Shown here: positions 1 to 7,590 of the stretch, one piece after another
Position numbering within the stretch: the first letter of the stretch is position 1
Layout: each line of letters begins with the position of its first letter
DNA from: RCIO01 sp965232405
GTDB lineage: Bacteria > Pseudomonadota > Alphaproteobacteria > Rhizobiales > Rhizobiaceae
Assembly: GCA_965232405.1 (NCBI GenBank)
Contig: OZ246966.1
Span: 3,100,001 to 3,164,000 of the forward strand
Length of the DNA stretch: 64,000 nt
Reading direction: 5' to 3'
Notes under the pieces: generated by a model
What the model saw: only the letters and a program-made list of their open reading frames with translations
Told to the model about the DNA's origin: nothing
The model's database searches: none
Position numbers and translations under genes: made by a program

Positions 1-482
1 TGCTGACCGCGGGCGACGAGTTTGGCCGTACACAGAGGGGAAACAACAACGCCTACGCGCAGGACAATGATCTGACCTGGCTGGACTGGGAGAACCGTGA
101 CATCGAACTGGAGGACTTCGTTGCCGGACTTTCGGCTTTGCGGTCTGGTTTCCCGGCGCTGAACGACCTTGCGTTTCTGACCGGCGATGCCGTCGACGGT
201 CCCAACCCGGATGTTCACTGGTTGCGGCCTGATGGCACCGAGATGTCCGTCTCCGACTGGGAGAACTCCGATACGCGTTGCCTGTGCATGTTGCTTGCCG
301 GGGTGGGAGCCGGCGACCGTCTGGCGATAATGATCAACGGAACGGATGAGCCGGTCACGTTCCAAGTCGGGCCTAATGAATACACTCATGCCGCGGTTGC
401 CGGGTTAGGGGGAACGGAAACAGACGACGGCGTCGTCGTACCCCCGCGCAGTCTGGTGTTTCGGCGGTCACGGCAAGACTGA
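1..482 (+). CDS. glgX: Glycogen debranching enzyme GlgX, C-terminal part
   Basis: The reading frame is open from base 3 and cut by the window edge, so only about 160 C-terminal residues are visible. The first residues (AGDEFGRTQRGNNNAYAQDN) are the conserved end of the GH13 barrel of GlgX/TreX-type debranching enzymes, which hydrolyse alpha-1,6 branches left on limit dextrins in the cytoplasm. The rest is the C-terminal beta domain (WLDWEN, then NGTDEPVTFQV). The stop TGA lies 21 bases before the next GH13 gene on the same strand, so the two probably form one alpha-glucan catabolic unit. The identification rests on the C-terminal signature only; the catalytic residues lie outside the window. 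Confidence 0.9.
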   Translation, partial: LTAGDEFGRTQRGNNNAYAQDNDLTWLDWENRDIELEDFVAGLSALRSGFPALNDLAFLTGDAVDGPNPDVHWLRPDGTEMSVSDWENSDTRCLCMLLAGVGAGDRLAIMINGTDEPVTFQVGPNEYTHAAVAGLGGTETDDGVVVPPRSLVFRRSRQD

Positions 483-503
483 GCCAACACGCACGGAGTT
501 CAG

Positions 504-2150
504 ATGAGCGGCAAAGACCTGATGACTGACGATGACTGGTGGCGCGGTGCGGTTATCTACCAGATCTACCCGCGCTCCTTTCAGGATTCGAACGGCGACG
601 GCATAGGCGACCTGCGCGGCATCATTCAGCGCTTGCCGTATGTGGCGCAACTTGGCGCTGACGCGGTCTGGATATCGCCCTTCTTCAAGTCGCCCATGAT
701 GGATTTCGGATATGACGTTGAGGACTACTGCGATGTCGACCCCATGTTCGGCACGCTGGAAGATTTTGATGCGGTCGTGACCGAGGCACATCGGCTCGGC
801 CTCAAAGTGATTATCGATCAGGTGTTGTCGCATACCTCGGACAAGCACCCCTGGTTTGTCGAAAGCCGCGCCTCACGCGATAACGCAAAGACCGAATGGT
901 ATGTCTGGGCCGATGCAAAGCCAGATGGTTCGCCCCCAAACAACTGGCTGTCGGTCTTTGGCGGTTCGGCGTGGGAGTGGGACAGCGTCAGGCGGCAGTA
1001 CTACCTGCACAATTTTCTCGTCGAACAGCCGGACCTCAACTTCCACAATCCTCAGGTGCAGGACGCGATCTTGGATACGGTTCGGTTCTGGCTCGATCGC
1101 GGCGTGGATGGCTTCAGGCTCGACACCGTCAACTACTATTTCCATGATGCCGATCTGCGCGACAATCCGCCGGTGGCCGATGACGATCCGGCGCGCGAAG
1201 GCACCAATCCCTACGGCTTCCAGCGCCATCTTTACGACAAGACGCGGCCGGAGAACCTGGAGTTCCTGAAGAGGCTTCGCGCGCTTCTGGATCGCTATGG
1301 CGGGCGCGCCGCCGTGGGTGAGGTGGGCGACGACAAGGAACGCTCGCTGAAGATCGTGTCCGACTACACGAGCGGCGGCGACAAGCTGCACAAATGCTAC
1401 ACCTTCGACCTGCTGGGACCGGACTTCTCGGCCAGCTTCTTCAAGGATGAGATCGAGACATTTGAGCAGGGCGTGGCCGACGGCTGGATCTGTTGGGCCT
1501 ATTCCAATCATGACGTTCCGCGCCACGTGACGCGCTGGACGCTGCCCGGAGGCGACACTGCGCACACGGCGAAGTTCGCGCTGGCATTGCTTGTCGCGTT
1601 GCGCGGTTCGATCTGTATCTATCAGGGAGAGGAACTGGGGCTGGAAGAAGCGGAACTTGCATTTGAGGATTTGCAGGATCCCTATGGCATTCGCTTCTGG
1701 CCGGGCTTCAAGGGGCGCGATGGTTGCCGAACGCCTATGGTGTGGAATCCGGCCGAGCCCAATGGCGGATTTTCAACCGGCAAGCCGTGGCTGCCGGTCG
1801 TCGCTTCGCACATCCCTCATGCTGTCGCGGCGCAGGATGGGGAACAGGGCTCTGTTCTTGCCGCCTATCACCGAATGCTGGCCTTTCGCCGCCAGCATCC
1901 GGCGCTGAAACTGGGCTCGATAACCCTGCTGCCGACGCCGGACGACATTCTGGCCTTCGTCCGGGAGGAGGGCGAGGAGCAGATACTCTGCGTGTTCAAC
2001 TTCGCCGAAGGGCAGCGAAACTGGGAACTACCGGCCGAACTTGGCAGGGCGGAAGCGCTCGACGAACCGCCGCTTGGTGCAGTGCTGGATGGTCGTACGG
2101 TCAGGCTGCCGGGTCAGGCGGCTTTCTTTGCTAGGCTGTCCGACGCGTAG
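504..2150 (+). CDS. Alpha-glucosidase, GH13 family (oligo-1,6-glucosidase/AglA type)
   Basis: A 548-residue cytoplasmic enzyme without signal peptide. It opens with WWRGAVIYQIYPRSFQDSNGDGIGDL, the hallmark of the GH13 oligo-1,6-glucosidase/alpha-glucosidase subfamilies. Catalytic residues are visible: nucleophile Asp207 in GFRLD, general acid Glu273 in VGEVGD, and transition-state Asp337 in SNHDVPR. It should release glucose from the non-reducing end of maltose, isomaltose, trehalulose or sucrose-like disaccharides; the exact linkage cannot be read from sequence. Rhizobial AglA proteins have this length and N-terminus, but the aglEFGK transporter genes are not adjacent here, so I give no symbol. 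The gene follows glgX closely, and its last 37 bases overlap the convergent AlkB-like gene. Confidence 0.9.
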   Translation: MSGKDLMTDDDWWRGAVIYQIYPRSFQDSNGDGIGDLRGIIQRLPYVAQLGADAVWISPFFKSPMMDFGYDVEDYCDVDPMFGTLEDFDAVVTEAHRLGLKVIIDQVLSHTSDKHPWFVESRASRDNAKTEWYVWADAKPDGSPPNNWLSVFGGSAWEWDSVRRQYYLHNFLVEQPDLNFHNPQVQDAILDTVRFWLDRGVDGFRLDTVNYYFHDADLRDNPPVADDDPAREGTNPYGFQRHLYDKTRPENLEFLKRLRALLDRYGGRAAVGEVGDDKERSLKIVSDYTSGGDKLHKCYTFDLLGPDFSASFFKDEIETFEQGVADGWICWAYSNHDVPRHVTRWTLPGGDTAHTAKFALALLVALRGSICIYQGEELGLEEAELAFEDLQDPYGIRFWPGFKGRDGCRTPMVWNPAEPNGGFSTGKPWLPVVASHIPHAVAAQDGEQGSVLAAYHRMLAFRRQHPALKLGSITLLPTPDDILAFVREEGEEQILCVFNFAEGQRNWELPAELGRAEALDEPPLGAVLDGRTVRLPGQAAFFARLSDA

Positions 2151-3172
2151 CCGGCGATTGCGCGTTCGCGTGGCGTAGCAAAATCATTCATCCAGCCGTC
2201 CACCAGAGGGTTCATGAACCGGAACCAGATCGGCGGCACCAGCGCCATTGCAAAGGTCAACCCGGCTGAATGCGGATTGATCGGCGCGTTATCGGGTAAA
2301 GCGATTTCCCTGTAGGGCCGGTCGTTGTTGACATGGTGGTCGGAGTGCCAGCCGGCATTGAACAGCGCGCGGGAGGACACGCCGCCACTGGCGTTCCATG
2401 AGTGGCGCATCTCGATCGGCTGATCGGGGGCGCGCACCAGCCCGTAATGCGACGAATATTTCGTTGCTTCCACAATGATGCGCGCAATGAGACCGGCGGC
2501 AAGGAAGGCGATCAACCCGCGCCAGCCCGCAACAGCATAGAAAATAGCAAGCACCGCGAACTGGACGATTGTCGCCTGCACGACACGGTTTCGCAGCGAC
2601 CAAGCGTATCGACCTGCTTCGGCCAGCCGTTTGCGTTCGATCGCAAATGCACCGACGGCCGCTCCTGGCACCGAACGCATGAGGAAATACCAGAGGCCTT
2701 CATCGCGGCGCGCCGACGATGGGTCGGCATGTGTCGCAACGAGGTTGTGATGCATGTCATGGCCGACTGTGTCGGCGGGATCGAGCGCCAGGGCCTCCAG
2801 CACCATGCCGATGAAGAAACGAACGGGCCAGTCTTCCTGATGGATCAACTCGTGCGCAACGATGTTGGCGATGGTCCCGAAGATCGATGCGGCGAGCAAT
2901 GTGCCGATGAACAGTTCCAGAGGCGAAGCGGAGGGTATGAAAACGGCAAAAGAGACCGCGACGGCTACCGACAAGAGGGCAGTCGGTATGCGGATGTCCG
3001 GCTCGTTCAGCGAACAGTGGTCGTCTTCCACCTGCCAAAGTGCGTCCAGGAAGGTTGCGGCGAACAGCACATAGACAATCGCCAGCCACAGCGCGTTGCC
3101 GCCGACGAGCAAGGCAATGCTCACAAGTAGCAGCGACAGTGGTGCGAACACCACATTGAAAACGGAAGTCAT
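2114..3172 (-). CDS. AlkB-like membrane di-iron monooxygenase
   Basis: About 352 residues with several hydrophobic helices and the histidine boxes of integral-membrane di-iron oxygenases: HELIH (residues 107-111, context NIVAHELIHQ), HDMHH (138-142, followed by VATHADPSSAR) and HSDHH (276-280). The YSSHYGLVR motif corresponds to the NYxEHYGL motif of alkane 1-monooxygenases, and LVPPIWFRFM matches their C-terminus, so AlkB is a better fit than acyl-lipid desaturase. The substrate (alkane, fatty acid or other hydrophobic chain) is unknown. Start: the frame is open upstream to 3391, but a GGGGGG run lies six bases before ATG 3172 and the conserved part begins there; ATG 3178 is the alternative. 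No rubredoxin or rubredoxin reductase gene is nearby. Confidence 0.75.
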   Translation of the reverse strand: MTSVFNVVFAPLSLLLVSIALLVGGNALWLAIVYVLFAATFLDALWQVEDDHCSLNEPDIRIPTALLSVAVAVSFAVFIPSASPLELFIGTLLAASIFGTIANIVAHELIHQEDWPVRFFIGMVLEALALDPADTVGHDMHHNLVATHADPSSARRDEGLWYFLMRSVPGAAVGAFAIERKRLAEAGRYAWSLRNRVVQATIVQFAVLAIFYAVAGWRGLIAFLAAGLIARIIVEATKYSSHYGLVRAPDQPIEMRHSWNASGGVSSRALFNAGWHSDHHVNNDRPYREIALPDNAPINPHSAGLTFAMALVPPIWFRFMNPLVDGWMNDFATPRERAIAGYASDSLAKKAA

Positions 3173-3363
3173 ATCCATCCCCCCAATTCGCCCTACAGTG
3201 TCGATGATCATCGGCTGCCGGGCACTGCTGCCAGGTGAAAAGTGCCCCCTCGCACCCTTCACGCAGAGCTGGCATTCGAATGCGGACAAATGGTGCTTGG
3301 CAAGGAGCAGAGCGTCGCAGATACCCGACTGGTCGCCTCTATCCCCAGAAAGTCCTGTCAGGC

Positions 3364-5115
3364 CTATTGCACGAGGACGGCCCGACCGCACTGCGCGCCG
3401 TGTACCCTGACATCTGCTTCGCCGATGCTCAGGCCGAGAGTCGCCAGCGTTTGCGTCAACACACTGTCCAGCGCGGGCACCGCGGTTTTCAGCGCATCGG
3501 AGACCGCGCCAGCGACATTCGTGGGCATTGATATTCCCAGCCCGGCAGCCTGCACCTCAAGGTCAAGTTCTTCCACCAGCGAAGCGATGAGCGAGCCGGC
3601 GATGTCGGTGGTGGAAACCCGCTTCACCGCCCGGTTTTTGATATCGGCAGCGCTGAAGCGCAGTCTGGTTGGAAACCGCTTGGCGATCTCGATATCTGCC
3701 CGCCCGGTGATGCGGACAATCGGTGTCGACATGAGCAAGGCCGGAGCAGTGTCCGGTTGGCGGCTGAAGCGCGCCAGCGCTAGGTGGTCCGCTTCAGCAA
3801 TGTGAATGCGCGCAATTCCTGGCCGCGCAGCAACCACCAGGCGCGGCGGGTTTCCCGGTGCCGCGGGGCAGGCAAGCCGCTCAAGTCTCGCGCGTGCATG
3901 TGCGATTTCGACCAGAAGTGGCAGCCTGATCGTGGCTCCTGACAGTATGCCTGAACCGCCAATTCCGGCTTCAAGGAGTAGGCGCGTTTGGGCGGTCGTG
4001 ACGATCGTTTCCTCTTCCCCCACGCTGAACCACGAAGCCGATTGCCGTGCCTCGCCAATCGCCAGTACCAGCCTGAGGCTTGCGAGGTCGCCGGCATCCG
4101 CACCGAGGTCGAGTTCAAGCTGGCGCCGCCCATTGGCCAGCGAAAGCGATGCAGCCGCCGACAGGATTTGAAACACACCGAGATGCGGATCGTTGCCCGC
4201 TGGCGTGGTGGTTCCGACGGGCAGAAGGCCGCGCGATCCGATGTCGAGGAGGCGAGACAGTTCCACCTTGCCGCCGCGTGCCGCAAACTGCGCTGCGAGC
4301 CTGTCGGCAGCGCGGCTTGCTGCGCCAACGAGCCCGTCTACTGCGCCAAGTGCTGCTGCCAGGTCGCCTAGCGTTGCCTCGGCGGCCATTAACTCGTTGT
4401 AATCAGCTGCATCGAGTTTGAGCCGGCTGTGGAGCGAGTCGAGAAATGACAACAGCCGGACATCGGCACTGAGCAGGGCTTCGTAGTCCATCGCAGTCAG
4501 AGTGATCGTGCTGCCGGTCAGGCCGCCCAGCAGCGCGTTGGCGATGCCGCCATCGAGCCGCGCCAGCCGCGACCCGATCGAAAACGATGCTTCGTCGCGC
4601 GTTGCCGCCGTGGCTGCCGTGCCGATGGTAGGCGCACCGAAAAAGCCGGCCGAGAAATAGCGCGTACCGGGATGGCAGAGCTCAACGCGGACGGCGTTGT
4701 AAGGTTTGCGATGCGGCTCAAAGCGTTCGCTGGGGGCGAGCGACGGGTCGGCGCGATAGCGGCCACGGATTAACCCCACACCACAACCAATGCCATCGGA
4801 AATTTCGATTTCGTCGTCGCCACTTAGCGCGTCCTCGGCGCTGTCGGCAATGAAACCGTTGTCCTGAAGGAAGGTCTTCGCTGCTGTTTCGGCGACGCCA
4901 ATATTGTCGGCAGCGGTTATTGCAGCAAGGTCGGCAAGCGACTGCAAACTGCGCCTTTCCACGTAGAGCGCACCGCTGTCGATGGCGAGTGCAGCCAGGA
5001 CCAGTGCGACTGGCGCGCTCAGCGCGGTGAGCGTTGCAAGATTGCCGGAGGTGGCATCGACGAAACGCGTAAGCGCGTGCCGCAAACCCATCCTGGTGAG
5101 ACGGTGAGCGCTCAC
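3364..5115 (-). CDS. TadG-like pilus-assembly protein
   Basis: 583 residues. The N-terminus (about residues 20-60: SGNLATLTALSAPVALVLAALAIDSG followed by YVERRSLQSLADLAA) is the TadE/TadG-type prepilin-like segment: one hydrophobic helix, then the LQ..AD..A pattern typical of Flp pilus-assembly TadG proteins. The remainder is a large extracytoplasmic region with no catalytic motif I recognise. It starts 3 bases after the stop of the TadE-like gene and is surely co-transcribed with it. Tad systems build tight-adherence Flp pili, but no tadA/B/C, cpaB or flp gene is present here, so this is a satellite pseudopilin pair whose secretion machine must be encoded elsewhere. Confidence 0.75.
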   Translation of the reverse strand: MSAHRLTRMGLRHALTRFVDATSGNLATLTALSAPVALVLAALAIDSGALYVERRSLQSLADLAAITAADNIGVAETAAKTFLQDNGFIADSAEDALSGDDEIEISDGIGCGVGLIRGRYRADPSLAPSERFEPHRKPYNAVRVELCHPGTRYFSAGFFGAPTIGTAATAATRDEASFSIGSRLARLDGGIANALLGGLTGSTITLTAMDYEALLSADVRLLSFLDSLHSRLKLDAADYNELMAAEATLGDLAAALGAVDGLVGAASRAADRLAAQFAARGGKVELSRLLDIGSRGLLPVGTTTPAGNDPHLGVFQILSAAASLSLANGRRQLELDLGADAGDLASLRLVLAIGEARQSASWFSVGEEETIVTTAQTRLLLEAGIGGSGILSGATIRLPLLVEIAHARARLERLACPAAPGNPPRLVVAARPGIARIHIAEADHLALARFSRQPDTAPALLMSTPIVRITGRADIEIAKRFPTRLRFSAADIKNRAVKRVSTTDIAGSLIASLVEELDLEVQAAGLGISMPTNVAGAVSDALKTAVPALDSVLTQTLATLGLSIGEADVRVHGAQCGRAVLVQ

Positions 5116-5118
5116 CGC

Positions 5119-5562
5119 TCAGAACCCGCCCAAACGGATGGTCGAGCGATGCTCGATGGTCTTGCCTGGCAAGGGAAGCCCCTTGAACAATTGCCAGATA
5201 GGTAAGCCGCTTGCGTCGAAAACGACAGCAACCACAAACTGGTTCGCATCGCCCTCCTTTGCGTCGGCCGTGGCGACTACCCGTTTCGGATCGACAAGCG
5301 GGTATTCGGGGGCGTTTGCCGTGACATAGTCCAGCGCCAGCTGCCTGCGCTCATCGTTGCTGAGGCCTGCAATCGAAACACGCGCGGCATCTGCCGCGAT
5401 CTGCTGGATGGAGTGGCTTGCGCCAAGATAGATCCCGTAGGCACTGAGGCCGAAAAACACCAGAAAGAACAAGGGGCAAAGCAGGGCAAACTCGACCGCC
5501 GACGTTCCCGCTATTGCTTGCGGAAACCGTAGAATATTCGTGCGTGCGAGCAATGCCATCAT
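5119..5562 (-). CDS. TadE-like pseudopilin
   Basis: 147 residues with the TadE signature: a short basic N-terminus, then GTSAVEFALLCPLFFLVFFGL, in which the Glu five residues into the hydrophobic helix is the conserved pseudopilin Glu. The periplasmic remainder carries the usual ADAAR motif just after the helix. TadE is processed by prepilin peptidase and takes part in Flp pilus assembly. It is the first gene of a two-gene unit with the TadG-like gene (3-base gap). Upstream (5563-5688) lies an AT-rich stretch, then tRNA-Pro on the same strand. Confidence 0.8.
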   Translation of the reverse strand: MMALLARTNILRFPQAIAGTSAVEFALLCPLFFLVFFGLSAYGIYLGASHSIQQIAADAARVSIAGLSNDERRQLALDYVTANAPEYPLVDPKRVVATADAKEGDANQFVVAVVFDASGLPIWQLFKGLPLPGKTIEHRSTIRLGGF

Positions 5563-5688
5563 GCGGCAAGGATGTATGCCTCAACCGCTTAAGATGCTTG
5601 GGTGACAAAATACAACTATGAGTTGTAATTGCGCTGATATGGCGATATCAGCCGGGGTGTTTTGAACGTTGAATCTATGGGAAAAGGC

Positions 5689-5765
5689 TGGTCGGAGTGG
5701 CAGGATTCGAACCTGCGACCCCATCGTCCCGAACGATGTGCGCTACCAGGCTGCGCTACACTCCG
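5689..5765 (-). tRNA. tRNA-Pro (anticodon CGG)
   Basis: On the minus strand the 77 bases fold as a complete cloverleaf: acceptor arm CGGAGTG/CACTCCG, D arm with TAGCGCAGCCTGGTAGCGC, anticodon arm with loop TTCGGGA (anticodon CGG, reading CCG), a 5-base variable loop, and T arm GCAGG-TTCGAATC-CTGC. The CCA end is encoded. The next same-strand gene upstream is betB, whose stop is 123 bases away. Confidence 0.96.
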
Positions 5766-5888
5766 TGACCAGTGCGCGGGCTTATAGCGTCAGCGACTTT
5801 GCTCCGCAAGGCGCATTCCAGCGCTCATTTCTCCATAGTCTGCAAGATGCTGAACCGGCGCGCGTGAGGCCATTGTCGGCGGCACAGC

Positions 5889-7352
5889 CTAGTAGGGACT
5901 GTCGACGTCGCCGGTTTCGACATAGACAGATTTGAGCTGCGAATAGTGACCAAGTGCGGCCAGGCCATTCTCACGCCCAATGCCCGATTGCTTGACGCCG
6001 CCGAAAGGCAGTTCCACCGGTGTCAGATTATAGGTGTTGATCCAGCAGGTTCCGGCCTTCAACTCGGCAATCACGCGGTGAGCGCGCGTAAGGTCGGCCG
6101 TAAACACGCCCGCGGCAAGCCCGAACTCGGTGTCATTGGCGCGGGCAATCGCTTCTTCTTCCGACTCGAAATCGAGCACGCACATCACCGGCCCGAAAAT
6201 TTCCTCGCGGGCGATACGCATTGTATCCCTGACGTTTGCAAAGATCGTCGGTTCGACGAAACAGCCGCCATCGAGCCCCTGCATGGATGGCACGCCGCCA
6301 CCGGCGAGCAGATCCGCACCTTCTTCCCTGCCCAGTGCGATGTAGGACATGACCTTCTCGTGCTGGGCCTTGTTCACCAGCGGTCCCATATGGATCTCGG
6401 GATCGAGCGGGTCGCCGATGCGGATTTTCCCGGTGCGTTCAACCAGCCGTTCGAGGAACCGGTCGCGAATGCCGGACTGTACGAATACGCGCGTACCGTT
6501 GGAGCAGACCTGACCGGCGGAATAGAAGTTGCCCAGCATCGCCCCGCCAATGGCGTTTTCGATATCAGCGTCGTCGAAGACGATGATCGGCGACTTGCCG
6601 CCAAGTTCCATCGTGGCATGCTTCATCTGGCTTCCCGCCGTGGAAAGCACCCTGCGTCCGGTCGGCACTGACCCGGTGAGCGAGATCTTGTCGATGCGAG
6701 GATGTTCCGTCAGTGCAGCACCGACCGGGCCGAGGCCCTGCACGACATTGAAAAGCCCGTCGGGCAGTCCGGCTTCGCTGTAGATTTCGGCCAGCTTGAG
6801 CGCTGAAAGCGGGGTGTTCTCCGAAGGCTTGAACACCATGGCATTGCCCATAGCGAGCGCGGGGCCGGACTTCCACCCTGCGATCTGGATCGGGTAATTC
6901 CATGCGCCGATGCCGAGGCACACGCCCAGGGGCTCGCGCCGCGTGTAGCCAAACGCACCGCCGAGATCGACGAACTCGCCATTGAACGCGGCCACCGCCC
7001 CGCCGAAGAATTCCAGCGCCTCGGCGGCGGAAGGCGCATCGGCGACCAGCGTCTCCTGGATCGGCTTGCCGGTATCGAGCGTCTCCAGCCGCGCAAGTTC
7101 CTCGTTGCGCTCAAGCAGAATGTCGGCAGCGCGGCGCAGAATGCGGCCACGTTCGACCGGCTTCAGGCGCGCCCAGTCGCGCTGCGCGGTCGCCGCGGCT
7201 TCGACGGCGAGTTCGATGATGTTTGGCGTTGCGGCATGGATGCGCGCGATTGTCTCCCCCGTTGCCGGATAGACAACATCGATCGGCTCGCCCTGTTCAT
7301 CTTCGACATAGCGGCCATTGATGTAATGCGAGGCTTTTGGTTGTGCCTTCAT
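5889..7352 (-). CDS. betB: Betaine aldehyde dehydrogenase BetB
   Basis: 487 residues, the normal length for BetB. It oxidises betaine aldehyde to glycine betaine with NAD(P)+, the last step of osmoprotectant synthesis from choline. Visible active-site elements: general base Glu249 in MELGGKSP, catalytic Cys283 in GQVCSNGTRV, the oxyanion Asn in the WNYP motif (about 152), and GSVPTGRRV in the cofactor-binding fold. The C-terminus (GIGRENGLAAL, YSQLKSVYVE) is typical of BetB. The start ATG 7352 has GGAG five bases upstream. It is the last gene of the betI-betC-dehydratase-betA-microprotein-betB operon, 27 bases after the microprotein stop. Confidence 0.95.
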   Translation of the reverse strand: MKAQPKASHYINGRYVEDEQGEPIDVVYPATGETIARIHAATPNIIELAVEAAATAQRDWARLKPVERGRILRRAADILLERNEELARLETLDTGKPIQETLVADAPSAAEALEFFGGAVAAFNGEFVDLGGAFGYTRREPLGVCLGIGAWNYPIQIAGWKSGPALAMGNAMVFKPSENTPLSALKLAEIYSEAGLPDGLFNVVQGLGPVGAALTEHPRIDKISLTGSVPTGRRVLSTAGSQMKHATMELGGKSPIIVFDDADIENAIGGAMLGNFYSAGQVCSNGTRVFVQSGIRDRFLERLVERTGKIRIGDPLDPEIHMGPLVNKAQHEKVMSYIALGREEGADLLAGGGVPSMQGLDGGCFVEPTIFANVRDTMRIAREEIFGPVMCVLDFESEEEAIARANDTEFGLAAGVFTADLTRAHRVIAELKAGTCWINTYNLTPVELPFGGVKQSGIGRENGLAALGHYSQLKSVYVETGDVDSPY

Positions 7353-7379
7353 GGTGCTCCGTTTCGGCGGCGTCCGCCG

Positions 7380-7526
7380 TCAGTTCTTTTCGACCGAGAT
7401 GCCGTTCTCGTCGAGCCTGATTTCCACGCCCTGCGGTTTCGTCTGTTCGCGCCAAATGTAGGCACCAAGACCGATGACGACGACCGCGAGTACTGCGATC
7501 ACGGCGTAGAGTTGGTTCTTTTTCAT
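7380..7526 (-). CDS. 48-residue single-pass membrane microprotein in the bet operon
   Basis: A short reading frame starting MKKNQLYAVIAVLAVVVIGL and ending GVEIRLDENGISVEKN. It has a Lys-rich start, one transmembrane helix (about residues 6-24), a short WREQTKPQ linker, and an acidic tail carrying a beta-strand pair (VEIRLDENGISVEK) that probably faces the periplasm. A GGAG ribosome site lies 9 bases before the ATG, and the frame fills the gap between betA and betB, so I believe it is a real gene. I recall similar short proteins in other rhizobial genomes but cannot name a family or function. A link with choline dehydrogenase, which is membrane-associated, is inference from position only. Confidence 0.75.
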   Translation of the reverse strand: MKKNQLYAVIAVLAVVVIGLGAYIWREQTKPQGVEIRLDENGISVEKN

Positions 7527-7590
7527 TGCCGGTCTCCGAATTGGGTTCGCCGTTTCTTAGCTTGCAGCGCCTGTTTCACAAAGCAGGATG

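Noticed and set aside
3173..3391. The longer N-terminus of the AlkB-like protein (73 extra residues)
   Set aside because: The extension overlaps the tadG 3' end, has no conserved or membrane character, and a good ribosome site is found only before the internal ATGs.
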